Shown: positions 15,355 through 23,775 of the stretch, in pieces
Layout: each line of letters starts with the position of its first letter
How positions within the stretch are numbered: the first letter of the stretch is position 1
Source: Verrucomicrobiia bacterium
GTDB lineage: Bacteria > Patescibacteriota > Saccharimonadia > Saccharimonadales > Saccharimonadaceae
Length of the DNA stretch: 64,000 nt
Reading direction: 5' to 3'
Assembly (NCBI GenBank): GCA_035629335.1
Contig: DASPIB010000001.1
Location: forward strand, 62,001 to 126,000
Translations under genes and position numbers: made by a program
The notes under the pieces: generated by a model
What the model saw: the letters and a program-made list of their open reading frames with translations, nothing else
The model's database searches: none
Told to the model about the DNA's origin: nothing

Positions 15355-16110
15355 ATGAACAGTATCCTAACAGTTAAGGATCTCCGGAAGTCGTACAACG
15401 GCACCGAAGTTGTGAAGGGTATTTCTTTTGAGGTAAAAAAGGGTGAAATATTTGGTATTTTAGGGCCAAATGGGGCAGGAAAGACCACCACACTCGAGAT
15501 GATAGAGGCACTGCGGCCAATTGATGGCGGCGAAGTGTTGCTTGATGGCATTAATGTGGCCGAGCAGCCGCAAAGAATTAAAGAAATTATTGGCATTCAG
15601 CTGCAAAGTGCCTCATTCTACGACAAAGTCAACCTGAAAGAGCAGCTCAAAATGTTCGCCAGCTTTTACGGCATTAAAATTGATCCGCTAGCGCTGCTTG
15701 AGGAAGTAGAGCTGGTCGAAAAGGCCGACAGCTACGTCGAACGATTGTCGGGTGGTCAAAAACAACGCTTTAGTATTGCGACTGCCTTGATTAACACGCC
15801 AAAAGTGTTATTTCTTGATGAGCCCACCACCGGGCTCGACCCGCAATCACGCCGGCATCTGTGGGAATTAATTCAAAAAATCCAGAAAAAAGATATCACC
15901 GTTATTCTTACCTCTCACTACATGGAAGAAGCCCAAGTTTTATGTGACAGGTTAGCGATTATGGACGACGGGCAGATAATAGCCCTCGATAGTCCGAAGA
16001 ACCTCATCAAAGCTCTGTTAGGCCGCGGATTTAAGAAAGAAATTGAAGTCCAGCAAGCCGATCTTGAGGACGTCTTCATTGACCTAACAGGGAAGGCATT
16101 AAGGGAATAA
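15355..16110 (+). CDS. ABC-2 type exporter, ATP-binding protein
   Basis: A 251-residue ATPase. Walker A GPNGAGKTT lies at about residues 38-46, the signature LSGGQKQR near 130-137, Walker B VLFLDEPTTGLDP near 150-162, and the H-loop His is in LTSHYMEEA. This is the DrrA/CcmA-like branch used in drug, antibiotic or polymer export. The next gene starts 3 bases after its stop and encodes the permease, so they form one two-gene transporter. Confidence 0.95.
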   Translation: MNSILTVKDLRKSYNGTEVVKGISFEVKKGEIFGILGPNGAGKTTTLEMIEALRPIDGGEVLLDGINVAEQPQRIKEIIGIQLQSASFYDKVNLKEQLKMFASFYGIKIDPLALLEEVELVEKADSYVERLSGGQKQRFSIATALINTPKVLFLDEPTTGLDPQSRRHLWELIQKIQKKDITVILTSHYMEEAQVLCDRLAIMDDGQIIALDSPKNLIKALLGRGFKKEIEVQQADLEDVFIDLTGKALRE

Positions 16111-16112
16111 GC

Positions 16113-17219
16113 ATGAAACGATATTTCTTAGGAACTTGGGCATTTGCGCTTACACAAATTAGGCGTTTCTTCCGCGACCCGGTAGCGCTGTTCTTCACTT
16201 TTCTCTTTCCGCTGTTATTCTTATTTGTTTTTGGGTCGCTGTTTAAAAATAGCGGCGACGTCAGTTTTACTGTTGCGCTTATCAACAAATCTGAAACACC
16301 ATTTTCAAAGCAATTTGTCAGCGAGCTTAAGAAGAACAAGGGTCTCGAAATTGACCAAAAAGTAACTTCTATTGATCAGGGCCGCGAGCTTATGGGACGT
16401 GGCCAACTTGATAGTATTGTTGAGCTGCCGGAGAATTTTGGTACTCCCGGGCAGAATAAATTGCCTTCGGGCAAACTAATCGTTTACTACGAGGCTTCAA
16501 GCGCACAAACCGGTCAAACGGTCGGCGCTTTAATGCAAGGCGTACTCGACGGCATCAACCGCCAGTTAACAGGGGCAGTGGAGCCATTTGTCGTTGAGCA
16601 AAAATCTACGCAAACGGCCGATTTATCGCAGTTCGACTACACTTTTTCGGGATTACTTGGTTTCTCACTGCTCAGTTTAGGCATCTTTGGCCTGGCTAAC
16701 GGCCTGCCTTCAGATAAAAAAGCCGGTATGTTGCGCCGATTACGTGCCACACCTCTCCGGGCCAGTCAGCTGGTGCTTGGTACGATGATAAATTACGTTC
16801 TGATCGGCGTGCTGTCGATAATTTTGATGTTCTTAGTCGGAGCGCTATTATTCGATTTCACCATGCGTGGCGACTATCTGTCGTTCTCGATATTCATGCT
16901 GCTGGGTATGGTAACAATGCTTGGATTTGGGTTGGCGATTGGCGGTTGGGCAAAGAATGAGATTCAAGCCGCGCCACTTTCAAACTTAGTAGCTTTCCCG
17001 ATGATGTTCCTGAGTGGTTCGTTTTTCCCGCGATTCTTGATGCCTGAGTGGCTGCAGGCGGTTACGCAATATTTGCCTCTGACTCCAATTATCGACGGTA
17101 TTCGCTATATTACTACCGAAGGCAAGCATTTGTTCCAGCTGGGGCCAGAGCTGCTCATAATCGCGGTGTGGGCAGTGGTTATTTACGCAATTTCGTTCAA
17201 AGTTTTCCGTTGGGAATAA
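16113..17219 (+). CDS. ABC-2 type exporter, permease
   Basis: A 368-residue permease with the ABC2_membrane_3 layout: TM1 at about residues 22-42, a long extracytoplasmic domain (to about residue 175), then five clustered TM segments. The sequence FPMMFLSGSFFP before the last loop is typical of the family, as is PLTPIIDGIRY after it. It follows its ATPase at 3 bases. The substrate (lipid, drug or peptide) is not determinable. Confidence 0.93.
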   Translation: MKRYFLGTWAFALTQIRRFFRDPVALFFTFLFPLLFLFVFGSLFKNSGDVSFTVALINKSETPFSKQFVSELKKNKGLEIDQKVTSIDQGRELMGRGQLDSIVELPENFGTPGQNKLPSGKLIVYYEASSAQTGQTVGALMQGVLDGINRQLTGAVEPFVVEQKSTQTADLSQFDYTFSGLLGFSLLSLGIFGLANGLPSDKKAGMLRRLRATPLRASQLVLGTMINYVLIGVLSIILMFLVGALLFDFTMRGDYLSFSIFMLLGMVTMLGFGLAIGGWAKNEIQAAPLSNLVAFPMMFLSGSFFPRFLMPEWLQAVTQYLPLTPIIDGIRYITTEGKHLFQLGPELLIIAVWAVVIYAISFKVFRWE

Positions 17220-17312
17220 GAAATTTTAAATTCCAGGCGCAGCGCACGCCACTGTTTATTGGCTCTGGGCACACTTTGATAATAGGCGTGTGATGATCGA
17301 CTCTATGGGTGT

Positions 17313-17318
17313 TATAGT
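17313..17318 (+). promoter_or_regulatory. -10 box exactly 6 bases before the start (leaderless)
   Basis: TATAGT ends at 17318 and the ATG begins at 17325, so the expected +1 is the A of the start codon. No Shine-Dalgarno sequence is present. Confidence 0.65.
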
Positions 17319-17324
17319 AAGAAT

Positions 17325-18065
17325 ATGTCAGAGCAATTAACCCTTGATTTCAGCGAATTTGAAGCGCCCACAGTTAAACAGCAATCCGAGATTCTACCAG
17401 AGGTGGTGCCGGTTCGTATTTCTCGAATTCGAGCGCAGCTTGGCGCACGAGCCACGACGGCTGAGTTGATGGATAAACCGTATTATGAACTTGGTGGTGG
17501 CGTTGCCGAGGCCGCGGCAGAGCAGGAGCGGGATGGCTTAACGCCTTTTATCGAATTCTTAGATGACTATCAGCCATATAAACGCGAGGCTGCAGCGTTA
17601 TTTGAACAGTTTCGTTTCCACGAATTAAACGAACAATCGTTGGTAGCCTTGCCGGAAGACCAAGCGGGCCCACTGAGCGCCCATATTGTTGAACATATCG
17701 ATCAAATGCAGCGCCGTGGGCAGGTGCTAGCAACTGAAGGCGCTTTTGGCGGAGCGCTGGCTGAAAGCTATGGCTTTCAGGATGAAGCCAGTTGCCAGGC
17801 ATACGGTCGCGAGCTCATGGCCTTATCTGAAACGGTTATGCGACAGCCACTATTTACAGAGCTCACTGCCGTAGCCCATACTTTTCTAGACGAGTGGCTG
17901 CAAAAACGTCGTCAAGACCCGCGCCCTCATGCGGCTACTAATCTCACGCGCCGCCAATTTGTTAAATACGATACTGCCAAGCACGGCGAGCCGCACTTAC
18001 TCGCGACACGATCTAATGGCAGCACTGCGTTCACGCTTGCTTACCATAAAAATCTTGCTGCTTAA
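17325..18065 (+). CDS. Soluble protein of unknown function
   Basis: A 246-residue protein without signal peptide, TM segment or recognised domain. It is acidic, mainly helical, with Glu/Gln/Ala-rich stretches in the middle and a Lys/Arg-containing tail (NLTRRQFVKYD). It is monocistronic, between the ABC exporter and the oppositely transcribed PIG-L gene, and is preceded by a leaderless-type -10 box. Length and regular codon use support coding. Confidence 0.7.
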   Translation: MSEQLTLDFSEFEAPTVKQQSEILPEVVPVRISRIRAQLGARATTAELMDKPYYELGGGVAEAAAEQERDGLTPFIEFLDDYQPYKREAAALFEQFRFHELNEQSLVALPEDQAGPLSAHIVEHIDQMQRRGQVLATEGAFGGALAESYGFQDEASCQAYGRELMALSETVMRQPLFTELTAVAHTFLDEWLQKRRQDPRPHAATNLTRRQFVKYDTAKHGEPHLLATRSNGSTAFTLAYHKNLAA

Positions 18066-18085
18066 ACTCTACGCAAAAACGCGTT

Positions 18086-18781
18086 TTACGAGCGAACGTA
18101 AAAGTAATCTTCTTCGTGCATTGCTGGGCCAAGCTTCATGGCATCTTGGGCATCGCTTCGCTGGGAGTGATGGAGTCGCATAATCTCAAATTTCTTTTCT
18201 ACCCAGTCTCTAACATCTTCAATATGCGTTACGTCGTTGGTATCTCGCCCTTCATTCATAAATACATAGCCAGTCGATACTTCGGGTTGTCGCGCTTTTG
18301 ATAGACAGTAGTAATAGATGCTATCCATTGTGACGTTCGGTAGCGGTTCGGCTTTTAGGCGATAGAAAACATAGCTGGCGATGCGTGTTGCGGCGATATG
18401 ATCAAGGTGTCCGGTAAGGCCATTTTCATCGAAACACATAAAATTGATAGTAAGCGGTTCGTTGTATTCAGCCGCAACCTGAGTGATCGTGGCGTTGATT
18501 TTATCGGCAATCTCGTGGTAGAGGTTGTTATTTAAGCTGCCATCCTGATACCCAAAACGGTGCAAACTCGCAGCGCCCATAGCTTTGCCGGCTGTGTGCC
18601 ATTCTGTGGCTCGGGTTTTGCCGAGATCCGGCACGTTATCTGGGTTCATGCCGGCCTGACCATCTGTTAAGCAGAGTAAATGCACATCCGTGCCCTGGCT
18701 CGCCCACTTCATTAGGGTTGCCGAAGGGCCAAAGGCTTCATCATCTGGGTGCGCAAAAACGCCAAAGAGGAGTTGTTTCAT
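18086..18781 (-). CDS. PIG-L/LmbE family N-deacetylase
   Basis: A 231-residue protein with the PIG-L zinc site: AHPDDEAFG at residues 10-18 and GHLDHIAAT further on, supplying the His-Asp-Asp and His ligands. Family members remove the acetyl group from N-acetylglucosamine units of small glycosides or lipids (MshB, BshB, GPI precursors). Cytosolic, no signal. TATACT on the minus strand ends 6 bases before ATG, so leaderless. Substrate uncertain; GlcNAc-type sugars of the envelope or a thiol cofactor are candidates. Confidence 0.92.
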   Translation of the reverse strand: MKQLLFGVFAHPDDEAFGPSATLMKWASQGTDVHLLCLTDGQAGMNPDNVPDLGKTRATEWHTAGKAMGAASLHRFGYQDGSLNNNLYHEIADKINATITQVAAEYNEPLTINFMCFDENGLTGHLDHIAATRIASYVFYRLKAEPLPNVTMDSIYYYCLSKARQPEVSTGYVFMNEGRDTNDVTHIEDVRDWVEKKFEIMRLHHSQRSDAQDAMKLGPAMHEEDYFYVRS

Positions 18782-18857
18782 GATTTAAGTATAGAAGACT
18801 AATGGGCGATCGTAAACTAATCGGGATCATAACGCTACTAATAAGATCCCACATCAG

Positions 18858-18887
18858 AAAAAGCACCCATAAGAATGAGTGCTTTTT
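18858..18887 (-). terminator. Intrinsic terminator of tRNA-Ile(CAU)
   Basis: On the minus strand AAAAAGCACTCAT pairs with ATGGGTGCTTTTT across a 4-base loop, with one G-U pair, and ends in a U-run just after the tRNA. Confidence 0.88.
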
Positions 18888-18889
18888 CA

Positions 18890-18965
18890 TGGTGGGGGCG
18901 ACTGGACTTGAACCAGTGACCAATCGGTTATGAGCCGACTGCTCTAACCACTGAGCTACGCCCCC
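18890..18965 (-). tRNA. tRNA with CAU anticodon, probably tRNA-Ile2 (lysidine)
   Basis: The 76-nt sequence folds as a cloverleaf with GGGGGCG/CGCCCCC acceptor and encoded CCA. The anticodon loop is CTCATAA. The body (TAGCTCAGTGGTTAGAGCAG and CTGGTTCAAGTCCAG) closely matches the known E. coli tRNA-Ile2 sequence pattern, more than elongator Met. It would need C34 converted to lysidine by TilS, which is encoded at 42.8 kb. Two other CAU tRNAs in the window fit initiator and elongator Met better. Confidence 0.85.
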
Positions 18966-19063
18966 GCGGTAAGAATAACAGTAGTAGTATAGCAAAAGGT
19001 GAAGGCTGGCGCTACTAATGAACCCCGAAGTTATTTCAATTTGTGTCCGCACCCCTAAACACG

Positions 19064-19069
19064 TATAAT
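19064..19069 (+). promoter_or_regulatory. -10 box of the trehalase gene
   Basis: Perfect TATAAT ends 10 bases before the ATG at 19080. An upstream in-frame ATG at 19068 overlaps this hexamer and so cannot be in the transcript. Confidence 0.6.
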
Positions 19070-19079
19070 GAAGCTGCAT

Positions 19080-20678
19080 ATGTTTCCGTTTAATTTTAAG
19101 AAGAAACCCCTCAAGAAAACACTCGAAGAAAAACTCCAGCCCCACCTCACCAAAGTGAGCAGTGGTTTTACGCGCCCCGATGCACCGCCAGACGAATTAC
19201 TTGGCGAATTGTTTCAAGATGTTCAGCTGCGCCGGGTGCACGCGGACGGCAAAACTTTTGTAGACCTAGTGCCAAGCGCGCGGCTGCGTAAGATCCTTAA
19301 AATTTATAAAGTGCAACGCCTACGGCCAGATTTTGATCTTAAACAATTCGTTCAGCGCTATTTCCAGCAGTATATCGACCAAGCAGAAGCCGAATTTGAA
19401 GCCAATCCAGCCAACACACCCGAGCAGCACATCAATGAGCTTTGGACCGTACTCCGCCGCACCACCTACAAAAACCGCGGTTCATTAATGGCTTTGCCCT
19501 ACCCATATATCGTGCCTGGTGGGCGGTTTAGCGAACAGTTTTACTGGGACACCTACTTTATTATGCTGGGCCTGGCTACGGCTGGTCGTTACGACGAAAT
19601 CGAGGGAATGCTTAAAAATTATGCCTTCCTCATCCGCAAAGTTGGCTATATTCCTACCGCTAGTCGAACCTATCTGTTGAGCCGTTCTCAGCCGCCGTTT
19701 TTTGCGGCCATGGTACGACTTCTGGCTGAAGAAAAAGGCAAGTCGGTGATGGTGCGCTATTTACCGTATCTGCTTAAGGAATATAACTTTTGGATGAAGG
19801 GCGCCAAGGAGCTTTCTGAACAAGATCCGGCTTTAAACCGGGTGGTCCGCATGCCAGATGGCGCCATACTGAACCGATATTACGACAAAAAACGCACTCC
19901 TCGGCCTGAATCTTATAAAGAAGATGTCGAAACAGCCCATCGGGCACACGACCGCAGTGCGAGTCGGGTGTATCTGGATTTGCGTGCCGGGGCTGAATCG
20001 GGTTGGGATTATTCAAGCCGCTGGTTCCGTGATGGAAAAACCCTTGAAACTATTCATACCACCGAAATCATCCCGGTTGACCTTAACTGTTTACTGTACG
20101 ATCTCGAAAAAACTATCGCCGATACTTACAGCTATTTGCGCCAAAGTATCCTGGCGAAGCGCTTTTTGCAGCGGGCCGAACGCCGGGCAGAAGCGATCCG
20201 GAAGTACTGCTGGTCGGAGAAGCACGGCTTTTACTTCGATTATGACTTTGTTGCCAGCCAGCAAACCAGCGCTATCACGCTAGCGGGGGTATTTCCGTTG
20301 TATGTGGGTATTGCGCAAAGCGACGAAGCCGAGAAAGTCCAGCAAGCCATCAAAAAACAGCTGCTTCGGCTTGGCGGCGTGGTTACTACCCCTGTAAATA
20401 GCGGCCAGCAGTGGGATGCACCTAATGGCTGGGCACCACTGCAATGGACGACCATTATTGGGCTTCGCCGTTACGGGCACCATAAACTTGCCGACGAAAT
20501 TAAAAAACGTTGGATCACCACCAACGTTGCAACTTACGAGTTAAACACCAAACTGGTTGAAAAATACGACGTCGAAGATCCCACTAATCTCGCCAGTGGC
20601 GGTGAATACGAGCTGCAGGATGGCTTTGGCTGGACCAATGGCGTTTTGCTGGCGCTGTTGAACGACCGCGACCGATAG
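19080..20678 (+). CDS. Cytoplasmic trehalase, glycoside hydrolase family 37
   Basis: A 532-residue enzyme starting MFPFNFKKK. GH37 signature 1 is PGGRFSEQFYWDTYF around residues 138-152 and signature 2 is QWDAPNGWAPLQW around 440-452; the general-base Glu is in the C-terminal GGEYELQDGFGW, and the Asp acid in AESGWDYSSRW. It splits trehalose into two glucose molecules. No signal peptide, so it acts in the cytoplasm, like E. coli TreF. Its neighbours are not sugar genes, so the trehalose source (uptake or own pool) is unclear. An (alpha/alpha)6 barrel is expected. Confidence 0.93.
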   Translation: MFPFNFKKKPLKKTLEEKLQPHLTKVSSGFTRPDAPPDELLGELFQDVQLRRVHADGKTFVDLVPSARLRKILKIYKVQRLRPDFDLKQFVQRYFQQYIDQAEAEFEANPANTPEQHINELWTVLRRTTYKNRGSLMALPYPYIVPGGRFSEQFYWDTYFIMLGLATAGRYDEIEGMLKNYAFLIRKVGYIPTASRTYLLSRSQPPFFAAMVRLLAEEKGKSVMVRYLPYLLKEYNFWMKGAKELSEQDPALNRVVRMPDGAILNRYYDKKRTPRPESYKEDVETAHRAHDRSASRVYLDLRAGAESGWDYSSRWFRDGKTLETIHTTEIIPVDLNCLLYDLEKTIADTYSYLRQSILAKRFLQRAERRAEAIRKYCWSEKHGFYFDYDFVASQQTSAITLAGVFPLYVGIAQSDEAEKVQQAIKKQLLRLGGVVTTPVNSGQQWDAPNGWAPLQWTTIIGLRRYGHHKLADEIKKRWITTNVATYELNTKLVEKYDVEDPTNLASGGEYELQDGFGWTNGVLLALLNDRDR

Positions 20679-20719
20679 CGTATTATTAACAATAGAACTA
20701 ACGGTGGTCAAAAGTAAAA

Positions 20720-21121
20720 ATGATAAAACAGTTGCAAAAATTTGTGAACCTGCAAAACGCAATCTTGCTTGCGGCTATTCTTTTGACACTCAGTTGGGTG
20801 TGGGGGACAATGCAGGCATTGCAGCGAAACTTTATATTGCAGCAAGAAGTAACCATCAAACAACAAGAAGTTGAACTGCTTGATCTCGAAACCCAAACAC
20901 TCGCTTTTCAACAGCGTTACCTTCAGAGTAATGAATATCTCGAGCTCGCGGCTCGTGAGCATTTAAATAAAGCAAAGCCTGGAGAAAAAGTAATTTTACT
21001 TCCCGACCATAACGTAAAAGATACCCAAGCCAAGCAGCAAAAACCACCAGCTCATCTGCCGCAGAGTAATTTTCAGCAGTGGGTAAACTTCTTTTTTAGT
21101 GAGAAAACGCGCCAGTCATAA
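20720..21121 (+). CDS. Septum formation initiator, DivIC/FtsB-like
   Basis: A 133-residue bitopic protein: short cytoplasmic N-terminus, one TM at about residues 12-33, then a coiled coil rich in Gln and Glu, then the family element SNEYLELAAREHLNKAKPGE, matching the usual EY-ARE-L-KPGE pattern after the coil. A Pro/Gln-rich tail follows. Such proteins link FtsL and FtsQ/DivIB in the division complex. It is alone here, about 40 bases after the trehalase gene. Assignment to DivIC versus FtsB is not meaningful at this distance. Confidence 0.85.
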   Translation: MIKQLQKFVNLQNAILLAAILLTLSWVWGTMQALQRNFILQQEVTIKQQEVELLDLETQTLAFQQRYLQSNEYLELAAREHLNKAKPGEKVILLPDHNVKDTQAKQQKPPAHLPQSNFQQWVNFFFSEKTRQS

Positions 21122-21174
21122 AAATGGGTCAAGCGATGCGGGTGTTATCGTTGACCCAGGGGCTGTAGGGATGA

Positions 21175-21318
21175 CTAGTAGAAGTAACGGCGGGTACGGC
21201 AGCGGTAGGCCGCATAGCTGACAGCGACCGCCAAGATGCCGGCGATACCCAGAAGACACAGGCTGGCGATAATTTCCTGATGGCTCAGCGGGGCAAGCAG
21301 GCTTTCACGCGTGGACAT
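21175..21318 (-). CDS. Small single-TM protein
   Basis: A 47-residue protein starting MSTRESLLAPLSHQE; the start at 21318 is chosen because GGAGA lies before it. One membrane segment (about residues 17-38) is followed by a basic tail with RCRTRRYFY. It has no terminator of its own that I can see. Unknown function. Confidence 0.5.
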   Translation of the reverse strand: MSTRESLLAPLSHQEIIASLCLLGIAGILAVAVSYAAYRCRTRRYFY

Positions 21319-21490
21319 GGCGTCTCCGTTCTCTGGTAGTAATCTCCCTGTAATCACAAATCTAGCTTTGTAATAGCTACATAGTAGCAAACATATAGCG
21401 TAATTTGCAAGTATCGCAAGAATAACCGTCATCGCTGGCTATGAATATTTGCATTTCAAGCCTAGGAGTGCTATATTAACTAATGTATAC

Positions 21491-21568
21491 CGCGGGGTGG
21501 AGCAGTCTGGTTAGCTCGCGTGGCTCATAACCACGAGGTCGTAGGTTCAAATCCTTCCCCCGCTACCA
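21491..21568 (+). tRNA. Initiator tRNA-fMet (CAU)
   Basis: A 78-nt cloverleaf starting CGCGGGG and ending CCCCGCT-A-CCA. The first base pair is an unpaired C1-U72, the initiator hallmark (E. coli has C1-A72). The anticodon stem has the three consecutive G-C-type pairs, and the loop is CTCATAA. CCA is encoded. It is followed at once by a terminator, so it is a single-gene unit. Confidence 0.93.
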
Positions 21569-21570
21569 AG

Positions 21571-21602
21571 AAAGATTCCGAAAGATTTTCGGGATCTTTT
21601 TT
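21571..21602 (+). terminator. Intrinsic terminator of tRNA-fMet
   Basis: AAAGATTCCGAAA pairs with TTTTCGGGATCTTT and continues into a T-run. Confidence 0.88.
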
Positions 21603-21633
21603 GTTTACAGACGTTAATTACAGAAATAAAGAT

Positions 21634-21674
21634 ATCCCGGAGCACCGACAAGGTAAAAGTCGGTGCTCCGGGAT
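21634..21674 (-). terminator. 16-bp perfect hairpin after the orphan gene
   Basis: ATCCCGGAGCACCGAC (21634-21649) and its exact complement (21659-21674) enclose a 9-base loop. It lies 18 bases past the stop of the minus-strand gene and is followed on that strand by a U-rich stretch. Confidence 0.8.
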
Positions 21675-21692
21675 GGAGTGAGCGTGGGGCTA

Positions 21693-22043
21693 CTAGACCA
21701 GCCGCTTGCACGCTTCTCTGAAGAGCTGGTGCAGCTGGAAGCGAGGGTCCAGCTCGTCTTGGTCTTCCAGCACCGCCGCGCACAGCAGCTTGCCGTTCGG
21801 GTTGAAGGCAGCGAGCGCGAACACGGTGCCCTCGTTGCTTCCACAGACGTACCAGACGCGACTCTTGTCGCAGCCCCCACTACCGGGTAGTACGATCGGC
21901 AGGTCATCGCTGCCGACGGCCACCAGGCCCTCGACTGTGAACGTCACCGACTGGTGACCTTCACCGAAGGTGACCTTGTTGTCTGTGCCCAGCTTGCGCC
22001 GCACTTCGGCGAGGCCAGCGCCCGTTGTTACCATCAGTAACAT
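21693..22043 (-). CDS. Orphan small protein, unknown
   Basis: A 116-residue protein. Start at 22043 is set by GGAG five bases before ATG; an in-frame TTG further upstream lacks support. The sequence starts with a short hydrophobic run, then beta-rich segments and four Cys (GGCDKSRVWYVCG, LLCAAV, EACKRL). GC content is visibly higher than that of the neighbours. It has its own 17-base-spaced promoter and strong terminator, an isolated cassette like several others in the window. No family recognised. Confidence 0.65.
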   Translation of the reverse strand: MLLMVTTGAGLAEVRRKLGTDNKVTFGEGHQSVTFTVEGLVAVGSDDLPIVLPGSGGCDKSRVWYVCGSNEGTVFALAAFNPNGKLLCAAVLEDQDELDPRFQLHQLFREACKRLV

Positions 22044-22088
22044 TAGCACTCCAAGTTCAGGGTGAGCAGAAGCTATTGCCAAATTAAA

Positions 22089-22117
22089 TTATAACACTCA
22101 AAGATTAAATCGTCAAG
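22089..22117 (-). promoter_or_regulatory. Consensus sigma-70 promoter of the orphan gene
   Basis: On the minus strand TTGACG (22117-22112), 17 bases, then TATAAT (22094-22089). The predicted start leaves a leader of about 40 bases before the Shine-Dalgarno site. Confidence 0.8.
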
Positions 22118-22118
22118 T

Positions 22119-23486
22119 TTATAGCTTACTACAAGCCACCCGAATCGCCTCGCTCCAAGTAGGGAAAGCGTGCATGGTCAGGGCGACGTCTTGGGCGGTG
22201 AGGCCGTGTTGAATCGCTAGGGTGAGTTCGTGAATGAGTTCGCCAGCAGAAGGTGCGGCGATAGTTGCGCCCAATATAACTCCTTTTTTGTCGGTAATGA
22301 TTTTTACAAAGCCATCGCGAGTGTTGGTGGTGTTAGCTCGGCCGATGATATTAATCGGTACGGTTGCTTTGTTGATTGCGAGATCGCGCTTGATGCAATC
22401 ATCTTCGCTAAGGCCTACAGAGGCAATTTCGGGCACGGTGTGTGTGACGCGTGGCACCGCCTTGTAGTTTGGCGTCACTTTGTCGCGGTGGAGAAGGTTA
22501 TGCGCCGCCACCCGGCTTTCTAGCAGTGCCACATGGGTAAACATATGTGTTCCCAGCACGTCACCGGCGGCATAAATATGCTTCACGCTTGTTTGTAGAT
22601 ACTCGTTCACCTCGACGCCTTTTGGTGTGTAGGCGACGCCGGCGTTTTCAAGGCCAATATCAACGTTAGGGTCTTTGCCGGCCGCGATCAAAATTTCGTC
22701 GACTTTTACCGAATGTTCAGCGTCGCCGCGCAGGTAAGTGACGCGTTTCATAATGCCATCGCGAGCGACTTTTACCACTCGGGTGCTCGTAAGAGTAGTG
22801 ACGCCTTTTTGAGTGTCAAACACGCGTTCGATAAGCTCGCTGACTTCATCGTCTTCCTTTAGTAATAATCGCGGGGCGACATCGGCGATGTACACCTTAC
22901 TGCCGAAAGTGCTAAACAAATGTGCAAATTCTACCCCTGTCGCACCGCCGCCAATAATAAAGATAGACTTTGGCGGTCGGATAAGCTCCATAGCGGTTCG
23001 CGGTGTCAGGTGGAGTAGCTTATCTAGGCCGACAATTTGTGGCGTCATCCAGTGGGTGCCGGTGGCAATGATAAAATATGCTGCCGAAATATGTCGCCGG
23101 TTGACCGTGATTTCGTGGGGGCTAATAAAATGCGCCGTGCCCTCGAACACCGTAATACCTTCAGCCTCATAGAACCGCTGGCTGCCCCCAGCACCCGCGC
23201 GAGACACCGCCAGGTCTTTCCAAGCTTTAACAGAAGGGTAGTTGTAGCCTATGGTGTTTGAACGAATGCCGAACTGTTGGCCAGCCTTGGCTTCACCATA
23301 AATGCGGGCGGCGTGGAGCAGGGCATTCATTGGGACATCGCCAAAATTAGGCGCATCGCCGCCCAGTGCATCGGCTTCAATAATTGCCACTCGCTTGCCT
23401 TTACGCGCTGCAAGCATAGCCGCTACACTACCGCCAGCGCCGCTGCCGATAACTATAAGGTCGTAGTCGAATGAGTGCTTTGCCAT
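22119..23486 (-). CDS. FAD/NAD-binding disulfide reductase homologue without the redox cysteines
   Basis: A 455-residue flavoprotein of the dihydrolipoamide dehydrogenase / mercuric reductase / SthA class. The FAD motif is GSGAGG (residues 14-19), the NAD motif GGGATGVEFA near 185, and IYAAGDVLG is the second FAD site; the C-terminal active-site region reads HAFPTWSEAI. The usual redox motif GG-x-C-x-N-x-G-C-x-P-x-K reads GGDAPNFGDVPMNAL at residues 42-56: both Cys are replaced (Ala45, Asp50) and the Lys is Asn54. It cannot be a dithiol reductase; a transhydrogenase or NAD(P)H oxidase role is possible. It has a GGAG site before its ATG and follows the ATP-cone gene by 10 bases. Confidence 0.92.
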   Translation of the reverse strand: MAKHSFDYDLIVIGSGAGGSVAAMLAARKGKRVAIIEADALGGDAPNFGDVPMNALLHAARIYGEAKAGQQFGIRSNTIGYNYPSVKAWKDLAVSRAGAGGSQRFYEAEGITVFEGTAHFISPHEITVNRRHISAAYFIIATGTHWMTPQIVGLDKLLHLTPRTAMELIRPPKSIFIIGGGATGVEFAHLFSTFGSKVYIADVAPRLLLKEDDEVSELIERVFDTQKGVTTLTSTRVVKVARDGIMKRVTYLRGDAEHSVKVDEILIAAGKDPNVDIGLENAGVAYTPKGVEVNEYLQTSVKHIYAAGDVLGTHMFTHVALLESRVAAHNLLHRDKVTPNYKAVPRVTHTVPEIASVGLSEDDCIKRDLAINKATVPINIIGRANTTNTRDGFVKIITDKKGVILGATIAAPSAGELIHELTLAIQHGLTAQDVALTMHAFPTWSEAIRVACSKL

Positions 23487-23496
23487 AGTGTCTCCT

Positions 23497-23775
23497 TTAA
23501 ATTATGGTTCGATGGTGTTCATATAAGTAGGCCGCTTCAGGGTGATAAATGTGTAAATTTTTGGCTGCCACGCGCCGGATGTCTGCTGAGGTAACTTCTG
23601 TTTTGGTGGCTAGCCAGTCAATTACCTTACTGCAGACTTGTTCGGCAGTTAAGTGGGCTTCGCCTTCGAGGCTTCGTACCGATAAACAGGCTGCCATCAC
23701 GCTTTGGTGCAGCTTTACCGGGTCGAACGGTTCGCTGTGCTGGCGGTGTCGTTTTAACACGTAGACGCCATTCAT
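23497..23775 (-). CDS. Stand-alone ATP-cone domain protein
   Basis: A 92-residue protein that is almost entirely one ATP-cone: VLKRHRQHSEPFDPVKL at the N-terminus, IRRVAAKNLHIYHPEAAYLYEHHR at the end. ATP-cones bind ATP/dATP and regulate class I/III ribonucleotide reductases and NrdR; here no catalytic part or zinc ribbon is attached. It overlaps the upstream 6-TM gene by 4 bases and precedes the flavoprotein, so the three form an operon. A nucleotide-sensing subunit for its partners is a possible role. Confidence 0.88.
   Translation of the reverse strand: MNGVYVLKRHRQHSEPFDPVKLHQSVMAACLSVRSLEGEAHLTAEQVCSKVIDWLATKTEVTSADIRRVAAKNLHIYHPEAAYLYEHHRTII

Noticed and set aside
19068-19080. Upstream ATG of the trehalase gene
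   Set aside because: It overlaps the TATAAT -10 box and so would not be in the transcript.
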